Positions 1-7,934 of a stretch of DNA of 31,576 nt are shown here, one piece after another. Source of the stretch: Hellea sp964472905 (GTDB lineage Bacteria > Pseudomonadota > Alphaproteobacteria > Caulobacterales > Maricaulaceae). The DNA lies in contig CAYYMI010000031.1 of assembly GCA_964472905.1 (NCBI GenBank), forward strand, positions 1 through 31,576, written 5' to 3'. The notes under the pieces are model-generated. The model had not been told where the DNA came from and did not search any database. It was given only the letters and a program-made list of their open reading frames with translations. Both the position numbers and the translations under genes were made by a program. Position 1 is the first letter of the stretch; each line of letters starts with the position of its first letter.

Positions 1-100
1 GGTATTCTTTGTAAGGTTTTAAAACTTCAGGCGGCGTTTTGGCATGAGCTATGCCCGATATTGATAAGGCTAAGGCGAATGATAAAAACAGTTTTCTCAT
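1..100 (-). CDS. Secreted protein, N-terminal part only (cut by window edge)
   Basis: Only the first 33 codons are inside the window; the gene runs off the left edge. The ATG at 100-98 has a GGGGACC-type ribosome binding site a few bases upstream. The product opens with a textbook Sec signal peptide: MRK, a hydrophobic stretch of about 13 residues, then a probable cleavage site after Ala-His-Ala at residues 18-20. The mature part begins KTPPEVLKPYKEY. This is too short to assign a family. It is transcribed away from the membrane-protein gene at 240-1163 on the same strand. Position 101-239 between them shows no gene. Confidence 0.65.
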   Translation of the reverse strand, partial: MRKLFLSFALALSISGIAHAKTPPEVLKPYKEY

Positions 101-239
101 TTTGGTCCCCAATCTGCTTATATATCGCTAGATTACGGATAAAATCTACAATTGCAAGGAGAGAAGAACAACCTTTGCCTGAATTCTGACTTCACATAAA
201 GCCCTTTATGCGCGCGTTACTGAAACATTCGGCCGCGGA

Positions 240-1163
240 TTAACGGCTCCAAACCTTCACGGCGTGAGACGAGACACCTATTAGACTAATCATCCATAAG
301 GCATAAGCTGCGCTATAGGCGATGAGCGCTAAAACGCCTAGCAGCATGACTAATGGATTTTTAAATCGGTCGGCTGTTGCCGCAAAAATTTCAGTGGGGT
401 CTTCTTTTCCTAATCCTGACATCGTCATGAAGAAATTGGGATCACCGGTCACAAGCCCAACACCGATTATCATAATGATATAAATCAGAATGTACCCACC
501 TAGAAACGTGACAAGATAAGCGGGAAATAGAGTCCAAAACCGTCCCTTTGTTAGGCTCTTTGCCGTTAAAACTTGCGTCTTATTCTTTTGAATGGATAGA
601 GCAGAAGCAGGGGCCAAACGAACCGACGCTAGCAGCAATAAACAGAGGAGCGCAATCAGACCGAAAACAGCTAAAATTGGACCAATGCCTGGAATGACGG
701 CCATTAAAACGAAAGCCATAACGCCGAAAAAATATATCGCGAATATGAGTCCAAAAACACCTAGTTGCGCGAGCCACACTCGCAGCTCATCTTTTCCAAG
801 TCTGAAGGGCCGCTTGGGGGCTTCAGTCCCATGTAACACTTTACGATGAAGCGCCGCCTCCGCCATTACCCAAGCCAGCCAATATCCTGCCATCAGAAAC
901 AAATAGGTGGGCGCCATTTTAAGCATGAGAGCATTCAGGGCTTTACTGTCAACGGCTCCGGGGTCACCCCCTAATACCGATTGCATATTTTGCTGATTAA
1001 TCGCCATCAACTCCCCATAATGAGGCAAGATGAGAGGCCAAGCAATTAAGCTCACAATGGATACGACAGCCGCTGTCCAAAAGACAAGACGCCATCCAAA
1101 TTGTTTCCCGCCTGATGTTCTAAAGGCCTGCGTAACCGCCTCATCAAATTTAAACTCGCTCAT
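240..1163 (-). CDS. Polytopic inner-membrane protein of unknown function
   Basis: A 307-residue protein that I do not recognise. It has about six hydrophobic segments, roughly at residues 24-46, 84-104, 132-156, 160-182, 214-238 and 272-300, so it is an integral inner-membrane protein. A soluble loop around residues 50-80 lies between the first two helices, and a short basic stretch near 105-120 (HRKVLHG...KRPFR) suggests a cytoplasmic loop. No signal peptide, catalytic motif or transporter signature is visible. The ATG at 1163 is preceded by GGGAGAG at good spacing, which supports the start. It diverges from trmFO on the other strand, with about 105 bases between. No function is assigned. 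Confidence 0.8.
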   Translation of the reverse strand: MSEFKFDEAVTQAFRTSGGKQFGWRLVFWTAAVVSIVSLIAWPLILPHYGELMAINQQNMQSVLGGDPGAVDSKALNALMLKMAPTYLFLMAGYWLAWVMAEAALHRKVLHGTEAPKRPFRLGKDELRVWLAQLGVFGLIFAIYFFGVMAFVLMAVIPGIGPILAVFGLIALLCLLLLASVRLAPASALSIQKNKTQVLTAKSLTKGRFWTLFPAYLVTFLGGYILIYIIMIIGVGLVTGDPNFFMTMSGLGKEDPTEIFAATADRFKNPLVMLLGVLALIAYSAAYALWMISLIGVSSHAVKVWSR

Positions 1164-1268
1164 AGACCGACTCTCCCTCTGACGATGTTATGCATTATAA
1201 TTGTGGATTATACAAAGACCTGAAAAGCAGAGCTTGCCTCTCTTACGCCCCTGCCCTACATCGCGGCC

Positions 1269-2678
1269 ATGACTAAACCAAGCATGACTAAAACGAACGT
1301 TAAACCCGTTCACATTATCGGCGCTGGCATGGCAGGCTCGGAGGCCGCGTGGCAGTGTGTACGCATGGGCGTGCCCGTGGTTCTGCATGAGATGCGACCA
1401 CAGCGTATGACGGAGGCGCATCAAGGCGAGGGCTTTGCCGAGCTTGTCTGTTCCAACTCTTTCCGCTCCGACGATAAAATGGGTAATGCCGTTGGCGTCT
1501 TGCATGAGGAAATGCGCAAAGCCGATAGCCTCATTATGGGTATGGGTGATATGACGAAGCTCCCCGCGGGCGGCGCGCTTGCCGTAGACCGTGAACAGTT
1601 CTCTGACGCCGTGACAACCATCTTGCAACAACACCCATTAGTCACCGTCGAATACGGCGAAGTGAAAGGCCTGCCGCCGAAATCTTGGGGCAATACGATT
1701 ATTGCCACTGGTCCTCTCACCGCGCCGTCACTCGCGCAGGCTATTCTGGATTTAACGGGCGAAGATAGCCTTGCTTTCTTCGACGCGATTGCCCCGATTA
1801 TTTACAAAGACAGTATCGACTTTTCCAAAGCGTGGATGCAATCGCGCTATGATAAAAAAGGGCCCGGCGGGGATGGGGCGGATTATATCAATTGTCCACT
1901 CGATAAAGAGCAATATGAGCGCTTTATCGATGACCTTATCACGTCAGATCAAACCGAATTCAAAGACTTTGAGAAAGATACGCCCTATTTTGAAAGCTGC
2001 CTACCTATAGAAGTCATGGCCGCGCGCGGGGCAGAGACATTACGCTGGGGCCCTATGAAGCCTGTCGGCCTGACCAATAAACATAACCCAACGGTCAAAG
2101 CCCATGCTATTGTTCAGCTCCGCCAAGACAACGCCCTTGGCACGCTTTACAATATGGTTGGGTTTCAAACGAAAATGAAATATGGCGCGCAAGCGGAGAT
2201 CCTTAAAAAAATACCAGGTCTTGAGAATGCTGTTTTTGCAAGGCTAGGCGGAATTCACCGAAATACATTCATAAATTCTCCTAAGCTACTGAATAAACAG
2301 CTTAAATTACAAAAACGGCCTGATTTACGCTTTGCGGGTCAAATTATGGGGGTTGAAGGCTATGTCGAGAGCGCAGCCTTGGGCCTCATCACAGGCCGTA
2401 TGGCCGCCGCTGAAGCTTTAGGACATAAGGCTTATCCCGTCCCGCCCCTAACTACGGCACTTGGTGCTTTGGTCGAGCATGTGACTGGCGGTTATATGAG
2501 CGGGCCCAAAGCCAAGTTCCAACCAATGAATGTCAATTTCGGCCTCTTCCCGCCTATGGAAGAGGAAATCGTCTATCCTAAGGTCAATGGCAAACGCCTA
2601 CGCGGCAAAGATAAAACACGCTATCGTAAGAGCTTATTGGCGAAACGGGCTTTGCAAGATATTAAGGATTGGGTTTAG
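1269..2678 (+). CDS. trmFO: Methylenetetrahydrofolate-tRNA-(uracil-54-C5)-methyltransferase TrmFO
   Basis: TrmFO makes 5-methyluridine at position 54 in the T-loop of tRNAs, using methylenetetrahydrofolate as carbon donor and FADH2 as reductant; it acts in the cytoplasm. The 469-residue protein has the family's N-terminal FAD-binding motif (HIIGAGMAGSEAAW, residues 15-28) followed by HEMRP. The two cysteines studied in the Bacillus enzyme are both present: Cys61 in ELVCSNSFRS and Cys244 in FESCLPIEVM. The C-terminal AGQIMGVEGYVESAA segment is also typical of the family. Length is normal. The start could be the ATG at 1269 or the in-frame ATG at 1284; neither has a clear ribosome binding site. 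The 3' end overlaps the convergent ferredoxin gene by 17 bases. Confidence 0.96.
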   Translation: MTKPSMTKTNVKPVHIIGAGMAGSEAAWQCVRMGVPVVLHEMRPQRMTEAHQGEGFAELVCSNSFRSDDKMGNAVGVLHEEMRKADSLIMGMGDMTKLPAGGALAVDREQFSDAVTTILQQHPLVTVEYGEVKGLPPKSWGNTIIATGPLTAPSLAQAILDLTGEDSLAFFDAIAPIIYKDSIDFSKAWMQSRYDKKGPGGDGADYINCPLDKEQYERFIDDLITSDQTEFKDFEKDTPYFESCLPIEVMAARGAETLRWGPMKPVGLTNKHNPTVKAHAIVQLRQDNALGTLYNMVGFQTKMKYGAQAEILKKIPGLENAVFARLGGIHRNTFINSPKLLNKQLKLQKRPDLRFAGQIMGVEGYVESAALGLITGRMAAAEALGHKAYPVPPLTTALGALVEHVTGGYMSGPKAKFQPMNVNFGLFPPMEEEIVYPKVNGKRLRGKDKTRYRKSLLAKRALQDIKDWV

Positions 2679-2949
2679 GAGGCACGATTGTTCGGGCAAG
2701 GGTTAATGCATTTTGTATTTTTTCTTTTATGTCTTGATTTTTTCCGCGATACTTTGGAGCTTCTACAGGACAAAATTGAACCGCTGATAGAAATAATCTT
2801 ATTTCATGATCATTTTCAGGCTGACTTTTAACAAAAGAATTTCCATCCTTAGAAAAGTCGAAAAGCGATGGAGCAGAATCGACACAAAGGCCGCATGAGA
2901 TACAATCCTCATATAGAATATAAAAATCATCTTCTATATTTTTACTCAT
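2662..2949 (-). CDS. Small single-cluster ferredoxin
   Basis: A 95-residue ferredoxin likely to carry one [4Fe-4S] (possibly [3Fe-4S]) cluster, held by C16-x2-C19-x2-C22 near the N-terminus and C60 followed by Pro. It has only one cysteine set, unlike bacterial 2[4Fe-4S] ferredoxins, and fits the small monocluster type that passes electrons to oxygenases such as cytochromes P450. No partner oxygenase is encoded nearby, so the redox partner is unknown. I place the start at the ATG at 2949, which follows AGGA with seven bases of spacing, rather than the TTG one codon upstream. It lies 30 bases downstream of the DUF4153 gene and probably shares its transcript. Its stop overlaps the end of trmFO on the other strand. 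Confidence 0.85.
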   Translation of the reverse strand: MSKNIEDDFYILYEDCISCGLCVDSAPSLFDFSKDGNSFVKSQPENDHEIRLFLSAVQFCPVEAPKYRGKNQDIKEKIQNALTLARTIVPPKPNP

Positions 2950-2979
2950 CAATTTTTCCTATTAAATAACCTGCTTGGG

Positions 2980-4743
2980 TTAAAAGTTAAATCCAGAGGA
3001 CAGAATATAAAATTCAATATTTCCGCTCATCATCTGTCCATCTTCATTATCCCAATTTCGAAGTCGAATAGGCTGTAGAGTTAAGGTTAGATGATTTTCG
3101 TCAAACATGATGATGGAATTACCTAACTCACTTGAAGAAAGACCGTCTCCAACCTGTTCTTCTAAATGTGTCAGCAGGTCAAACTCGGCCATACTGGTGC
3201 TATCTTCGGAAACTTTAAGAACGCCCTCAGTAATAACAATATCCTTTCCTTTACGGGAATAGAGAGTTTGCGAAGATGGTTTATTCTTCCTCGAACTATA
3301 ATAGTAATTATAGGGACCCAGAATTTGATCATACTCATTTATGCCAATCGGTTTATTACCGCGGTCGAAATTTTGGGTATCATTATTTATATCGTATCGT
3401 GTTGGTACTTTTATGCCTTCAAGATTTAAATCCTTATAAATATCAGTGAGTTTAAAATCATCCTTGGGGATGTAATCAATCTTGGCAAAAGCTTTTCGTA
3501 AAGTCCCATTTGCCTTTTCTTTATTTAGATAATTGATTGAGCCTTTGGCTATCTTTGCAGCGTCTTTGTCAACGACTTCAAAATAGCCATCTTTTTTAGA
3601 AACCGCTATGCTTAGAGAGCTATCCAAGCGTGAATATTGACTCGCGATGGACAGCCACCCGCTGCCAAGCGTACCTATTAATAGCAGAGTTGCGCCAAAG
3701 CCGGGAATAATACGAATATCGCGTTTATCTTTGGGACCTAACGCAAACCAGAGACCTAGTCCTAAAGACCAAATGACAATAAGCATGAGCAAAACACGCT
3801 CTGGTGTATACCCATATTCTCCGACGCGTACAAAGACGGCTATTGCAAGCATGATGGCGGCGGGAATTGATATCGGGAACCAGACTTTCCGAAACAACTT
3901 CGCGAGGGCCTTTTCTTTTATGAAGGGCGGCTCCAACACTAACCATGTCAGTGTGCCGATTAAAAGAAACGGCGTTGTGAGCTGGGCTATTTCGCCTTTA
4001 GGAAGCGAGCCAGAGATTAAAATCTTAACCCCATAAGCCAAAAGGATAACGGCGTAAATCAACGTTAGAGGAGAGAGAAGCCATGTCCCTAGAAACGCAA
4101 CAGCTTTTGAGACAAAGCCCGGGTTATCAATCAACTCATCATATGGCTCATCCACGCGCGGCACAGTCGAAAGCCAATAAAGCGGGGCTAATAAGCCTAA
4201 ACCAATAGGCAAAAGAAGGTGTTCTGTCAGGTCTCTAATATTGAGTCCGAAAAGAGACTTCAAAGCTTCTTGGATGGCCATAACGCCGAGGAAGAATATA
4301 ATGGAGCCCAGAAAGGCAAACCCTGCTCCCGTCCATATTTTATGGGTAAAATCCCAGAGATGGAGATCATCTCGAGGCTTTTTCCATAAAACTGCATTGC
4401 CCAGTAAAAGCAAAACAGCTCCCACAGGCATGGCTAAATTTAAACGCAGCTCTTTGGAAAACCAAAATAATACAGCAATAATAGCCGCAAGAATGATCTG
4501 CACAAAAATGAGTTTCGAGAGTTTCTGACCTTCTCGCGCAAGCGTTATAATCACCGAAAGATAAGCGGCTATGACGAGGCCAACGAGCATACGGCCTAAG
4601 CTTTCATGTTGACTCCAGCGGTCTGTAAAAATCCAGATAGTTGTAAAAATAGCCATGCAAGCGGCAGCCACAGGAAACCGCGCAATGACCGCGCTTAGGT
4701 CAGGAACATGTCCAATCCAGCGATGTAGACTCGGCTTAATCAA
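2980..4743 (-). CDS. DUF4153-type multi-spanning membrane protein
   Basis: A 587-residue membrane protein resembling the DUF4153 family, whose function is not established. The first 370 residues hold about nine or ten hydrophobic helices. The segment around VRVGEYGYTPERVLLML is the part that points to DUF4153. The last 210 residues are hydrophilic (a KDGYFEVVDKDA-type region, then many charged and aromatic residues) and probably form an extracytoplasmic domain. The start is a TTG at 4743-4741 that overlaps the stop of the upstream AbgT gene as TTGA, so translation is probably coupled. An ATG start would remove the conserved basic N-terminal segment, so I keep the TTG. It is followed at 30 bases by the ferredoxin gene. 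Confidence 0.82.
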   Translation of the reverse strand: MIKPSLHRWIGHVPDLSAVIARFPVAAACMAIFTTIWIFTDRWSQHESLGRMLVGLVIAAYLSVIITLAREGQKLSKLIFVQIILAAIIAVLFWFSKELRLNLAMPVGAVLLLLGNAVLWKKPRDDLHLWDFTHKIWTGAGFAFLGSIIFFLGVMAIQEALKSLFGLNIRDLTEHLLLPIGLGLLAPLYWLSTVPRVDEPYDELIDNPGFVSKAVAFLGTWLLSPLTLIYAVILLAYGVKILISGSLPKGEIAQLTTPFLLIGTLTWLVLEPPFIKEKALAKLFRKVWFPISIPAAIMLAIAVFVRVGEYGYTPERVLLMLIVIWSLGLGLWFALGPKDKRDIRIIPGFGATLLLIGTLGSGWLSIASQYSRLDSSLSIAVSKKDGYFEVVDKDAAKIAKGSINYLNKEKANGTLRKAFAKIDYIPKDDFKLTDIYKDLNLEGIKVPTRYDINNDTQNFDRGNKPIGINEYDQILGPYNYYYSSRKNKPSSQTLYSRKGKDIVITEGVLKVSEDSTSMAEFDLLTHLEEQVGDGLSSSELGNSIIMFDENHLTLTLQPIRLRNWDNEDGQMMSGNIEFYILSSGFNF

Positions 4744-6356
4744 TTAACCGATGGAATAGAAATGAGCGCGGGAGCCCCTGGTCCAAATGGCCAACCTAAG
4801 ACAATCCAGAGCATGACAAGGATAACGCCTGTAATCAGCATCCAGATCGAATATGGGATCATCATGGCCGTTAGCGAGCCAAGCCCAAAGTCCTTCTTCC
4901 AGCGTTGCGCAAAGACAAGAACTAACGGGAAATAAACCATCAAAGGCGTAATAATATTGGTCGCGCCATCCCCGACACGATAAACAGCCGTCGCGGCATC
5001 TGGGCTAATGCCCAAGAGTAATAACATTGGGACTAGAACAGGCGCGAGCAACGCCCATTTGGCAGAGGCTGACCCCACAAATAAATTCAAAATTGCTGAG
5101 AAGATAACAATCAATCCCAACACAATCGGCATGGGTAATCCGCTTGATTGTATCGCCCCTGCCCCGTGGACAGCGGATACAAGACCCAAGTTGGACCAGT
5201 TAAACATCGCCACAAAATGGGCCGCAGCAAACATAAGAACGAGATAATAACCCATATCCTTCATCGCTTCGCTCATCATATCAACAAGGTCTTTATGTGT
5301 TTTGATGGTTCCCGCTGCTTTACCGTAGGCCCAGCCCGCGGCGAGGAATAAGATCATAAATCCGGCAACGAGAGATCGAAAGAACGGTCCATAATTAGAC
5401 ACTGAAGCACAAAGACCTGCAGACGCTTGTTCAGGCGGACAGGCGGCTGGGTCATAAAGAGGTCTGCCGGGCATAAATGTCATGAGGGCCCATGCCGCGC
5501 AAACACCCAATAGTGCATAAAGCGCCCAGCGTAAGCCTTTGCGCTGTAGCTCAGTTAAGGGCTTATCCTCATCCCCATAAGAGGCCATATCACTGCCGCT
5601 ATCTGGTACCCACTTGCCAAGCTTGGGTTCAATGATTTTATCTGTCACCCACCAGATGAGAGGTAGATAAACAAAAAGTAGCGCAATAATAAAAAAGGCA
5701 TTGCCTGCGATATTTGACGTCCAGCCCGCATCAATAGAACTCGCCTCATAGGCTGTTTCTGTAATACCGTATAAAAGGGCGTCTAATTGCCCGGGCGCAA
5801 TGTTAGCTGAAAAGCCCCCCGACACCCCTGCAAAGCCGCAAGCAATACCCGCAAGCGGATGCCGGCCGGCCGCTGCAAAAATAATTGCCGCCAAGGGTAT
5901 CATAACAACATAACCCGCATCTGCCGCGTGATTGGACAGCATAGCGACTAGCGCAACGACTGGCGTGAGAAGAAATTTAGGCGCGTTTCGAAGAGCGGCC
6001 TTAATCGCGCTGGCAAATAATCCAGAGCGCTCAGCAACCCCGGCCCCGAGCATAACGACAAGCACATAGCCTATGGGATGAAAATGGGTAAATGTTTTGG
6101 GCATATCCACCCACAGCCTTCGAATGTTCTCGGCCGATAAAAGGCTAGCGCCTTTAATGACAACAGGATTCCCGCTGGCATCCACCTTCGTCGGATGGTT
6201 CGCCGATACGCCAAGCAAGCTACAGATAACAGAAATAACAACGAGAAAGATAATCAAGTAAAAGAAGATAAAAACAGGGTCCGGCAAACGGTTTCCTGTG
6301 CGTTCGACCCAGCCCAAAAATCCTTTTTGCGTCGGCGTGGCTTCTGTTTTGCTCAT
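4740..6356 (-). CDS. AbgT-family transporter
   Basis: A 538-residue inner-membrane transporter of the AbgT family. Characterised members are E. coli AbgT (p-aminobenzoyl-glutamate uptake) and MtrF and YdaH (reported sulfonamide and p-aminobenzoate exporters). The N-terminus WVERTGNRLPDPVFIFFYL is typical of the family, and the protein has many hydrophobic helices, including SNHAADAGYVVMIPLAA and a late NLFVGSASAKWALLAP segment that matches the conserved hairpin region. The substrate cannot be told from sequence. The ATG has a strong AAGGGGA ribosome binding site five bases upstream. It lies 21 bases after the NDUFAF6-like gene and overlaps the DUF4153 gene, suggesting one transcript. Confidence 0.92.
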   Translation of the reverse strand: MSKTEATPTQKGFLGWVERTGNRLPDPVFIFFYLIIFLVVISVICSLLGVSANHPTKVDASGNPVVIKGASLLSAENIRRLWVDMPKTFTHFHPIGYVLVVMLGAGVAERSGLFASAIKAALRNAPKFLLTPVVALVAMLSNHAADAGYVVMIPLAAIIFAAAGRHPLAGIACGFAGVSGGFSANIAPGQLDALLYGITETAYEASSIDAGWTSNIAGNAFFIIALLFVYLPLIWWVTDKIIEPKLGKWVPDSGSDMASYGDEDKPLTELQRKGLRWALYALLGVCAAWALMTFMPGRPLYDPAACPPEQASAGLCASVSNYGPFFRSLVAGFMILFLAAGWAYGKAAGTIKTHKDLVDMMSEAMKDMGYYLVLMFAAAHFVAMFNWSNLGLVSAVHGAGAIQSSGLPMPIVLGLIVIFSAILNLFVGSASAKWALLAPVLVPMLLLLGISPDAATAVYRVGDGATNIITPLMVYFPLVLVFAQRWKKDFGLGSLTAMMIPYSIWMLITGVILVMLWIVLGWPFGPGAPALISIPSVN

Positions 6357-6377
6357 GATATCCCCTTGATTTGTTTT

Positions 6378-7127
6378 TTAAACCCTACCCCGCATCACCG
6401 CGCCTATCAAGCGCAAGCGCTTTCGAAGCGGCGAATAGGATACACTCATTGTCGCAGGATCATGGGTCAAATGTGTAAGCCGTGAGATATATCCCGGTAT
6501 AAGCGCCGCATAAACACTTGCTGGCATGACGGTACTATCTATTTCCGCTAAGCCATTGATGGAATTATAAGATGATCTTGCCGCCTCGCATATTACCTCG
6601 AATGGTAAATGGGTAAGCATACCGGATTGATAGTAGCGAAAAGCTCGGGCAAGGCCCGTTAATCCCCATCCTTCACCAGCGTTTAAAACGTTGGCGTCAG
6701 GTTCAAACCCTGTAACTTTTACAGCGATCTGCATTAATGTTCCGGATGTGTCACGGCAATATGTTTTGGCCTCATCCATATCATTAAAAGGTCGGGGGTC
6801 TAAATCGCGCTCACGCGCATCAATGAGTTTATCTAGCCAAAATCGCGGGAGATCACAGTCTTTCACAAGCTGGGCTAGGGGCGTTGTAATTTCATGTTGG
6901 CGGACAGCTTTGCCCTCATATATTTCAGCAATAGCATCTCGCCACCATTGATATCTTATCGCGCCTATCATCGGTTCACTGACAAGTTCTGGAACTTTGG
7001 CAAGCTCATAATGGAAGGCATAAAGCAGCAATAAACGCTCACGCGTGGCCTTGTCTGCAAACATCGCCGCGCGGCAACGATCGGGGTCCGCCGCCTTAAG
7101 CTGCTCTAATGTCGGGTTAGAAATCAT
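6378..7127 (-). CDS. Squalene/phytoene synthase-fold protein, NDUFAF6-like, without catalytic Asp motifs
   Basis: A 249-residue all-helical protein of the squalene/phytoene synthase superfamily. Catalytic members use two Asp-rich motifs to bind the Mg-diphosphate. Here the first is replaced by AKVPE (in YAFHYELAKVPE), and the second region reads GLARAFRYYQ with no DxxxD. The first region is instead very like the mitochondrial complex I assembly factor NDUFAF6 (its LRAFNVELAQVKD segment), followed here by IGAIRYQWWRDAI. I therefore infer a non-catalytic role, perhaps in respiratory complex I assembly, rather than isoprenoid synthesis. The ATG at 7127 is preferred to the TTG one codon earlier. 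In many alphaproteobacteria this gene sits near secDF and trmFO, as here. Confidence 0.8.
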   Translation of the reverse strand: MISNPTLEQLKAADPDRCRAAMFADKATRERLLLLYAFHYELAKVPELVSEPMIGAIRYQWWRDAIAEIYEGKAVRQHEITTPLAQLVKDCDLPRFWLDKLIDARERDLDPRPFNDMDEAKTYCRDTSGTLMQIAVKVTGFEPDANVLNAGEGWGLTGLARAFRYYQSGMLTHLPFEVICEAARSSYNSINGLAEIDSTVMPASVYAALIPGYISRLTHLTHDPATMSVSYSPLRKRLRLIGAVMRGRV

Positions 7128-7154
7128 CAATTATGTACAACTTATCGAGTCTAT

Positions 7155-7174
7155 CCCCGTATATTCAAGCGGGG
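7155..7174. promoter_or_regulatory. Inverted repeat in the NiSOD operon leader (1)
   Basis: CCCCG (7155-7159) and CGGGG (7170-7174) are perfect inverted halves separated by ten bases. It lies between the divergent NDUFAF6-like gene and the NiSOD operon, so it could be an operator or an RNA hairpin. No regulator is identified and there is no U-run, so a terminator is unlikely. Confidence 0.35.
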
Positions 7175-7188
7175 CCTGTTGCGGTAGA

Positions 7189-7213
7189 TAGCCCATCGGT
7201 TTAATTTGGGCTA
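7189..7213. promoter_or_regulatory. Inverted repeat directly upstream of the NiSOD operon (2)
   Basis: TAGCCCA (7189-7195) and TGGGCTA (7207-7213) form a perfect seven-base inverted repeat with an 11-base spacer. It ends 20 bases before the first ATG of the operon, and next to it is the ribosome binding site AGAGGA (about 7221-7226). This position suits a repressor operator or a leader hairpin. Streptomyces sodN is controlled by the Fur-family regulator Nur, but I cannot match this repeat to a known Nur or NikR site. Confidence 0.45.
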
Positions 7214-7233
7214 CCATTACAGAGGACATTTTC

Positions 7234-7437
7234 ATGAAAACATCCAAAACTATCCTTGGCGTTGCTGCAGCTATTGCTGCATCTACGCCAGCCCTCGCCC
7301 ATGATGGCGATCATTCCCTTGGTTTCGTTTCTACGGCTATACATTGGCTTTCTAGCCCGACACATAGTTTATTTGCCGTCATTGGCGGCGTTGCAATCTC
7401 AGCTTTGATTTACAAAGCTATGAAAAAGAAGGCTTAA
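7234..7437 (+). CDS. Small His-containing single-TM protein, HupE-like first segment, NiSOD operon
   Basis: A 67-residue protein with a Sec signal peptide (cleavage probably after Ala-Leu-Ala, residues 20-22). The 45-residue mature part begins HDGDH and has one hydrophobic helix (about 46-61) and a basic end KKKA. His37 and His44 are spaced H-x6-H, followed by SLFAVIGGVA. This resembles the HPLxGxDHLLAMxxVG motif in the first helix region of HupE/UreJ nickel permeases, though Thr replaces the Asp. It is first in an operon with sodN and a SodX-like peptidase; sodN starts five bases after its stop. I infer a role in periplasmic nickel handling, which is untested. A strong AGAGGA site with seven-base spacing supports the ATG start. 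Confidence 0.75.
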   Translation: MKTSKTILGVAAAIAASTPALAHDGDHSLGFVSTAIHWLSSPTHSLFAVIGGVAISALIYKAMKKKA

Positions 7438-7442
7438 GTCAC

Positions 7443-7934
7443 ATGTTAAACGATATTATTTCAAAATTTGATAACCTTGTTAATGAAGCCTCTGCTCATT
7501 GCGACATACCTTGCGGTATTTATGATGCGCGGACAGTTATGTATCACGCTGTTTCAACACTCCGCCAAATCGACATATTGCTGAGCCTAAAAGAAAAAGG
7601 CTTATCTGAAACAGGCTTTGCGATGCAGGTCGCGCGCAATACAGCCGAAAAAGAAAAGCAGGCTGAACTCACAAAGCACGAAGTTCGTGTCATTTGGGGT
7701 GATTTCATGAAGGGTGATAAGCTTAAAAAGCATCCAAATGCACATGCTCTTGCCCATAGTATCATGGTCGCAGGATCTGCTTGTAAGCAAGATCTCCACC
7801 GTGAAGACGGCGAAAAGCTAGTTGCGCTTTGTAACGAGTTTTCAGAAATGTTCTGGGACATGAAAGGCATTAAGACAAAAACTGCACCTTGTCCGTATGC
7901 CCCTAACGTCGACGTCGTTATTCCGGCCCTATAA
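7443..7934 (+). CDS. sodN: Nickel-containing superoxide dismutase precursor
   Basis: NiSOD dismutates superoxide to oxygen and hydrogen peroxide in the cytoplasm. The protein has 163 residues: an 18-residue leader, then HCDIPCGIYD (residues 19-28), the diagnostic nickel hook. After cleavage, His19 becomes the N-terminal residue and binds nickel with Cys20 and Cys24; Tyr27 is the conserved gatekeeping tyrosine. The rest is helical, as expected for the four-helix subunit that forms a hexamer in characterised enzymes. The leader must be removed proteolytically, and the peptidase for this is presumably the next gene, which begins directly after this stop codon. The gene lies on the plus strand among minus-strand genes, which suggests a cassette. 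Confidence 0.95.
   Translation: MLNDIISKFDNLVNEASAHCDIPCGIYDARTVMYHAVSTLRQIDILLSLKEKGLSETGFAMQVARNTAEKEKQAELTKHEVRVIWGDFMKGDKLKKHPNAHALAHSIMVAGSACKQDLHREDGEKLVALCNEFSEMFWDMKGIKTKTAPCPYAPNVDVVIPAL

Noticed and set aside
592..849. Plus-strand reading frame opposite the membrane-protein gene
   Set aside because: It is antisense to a protein with clear membrane-helix pattern and shows no recognisable domain; the same holds for most other antisense frames in the window.
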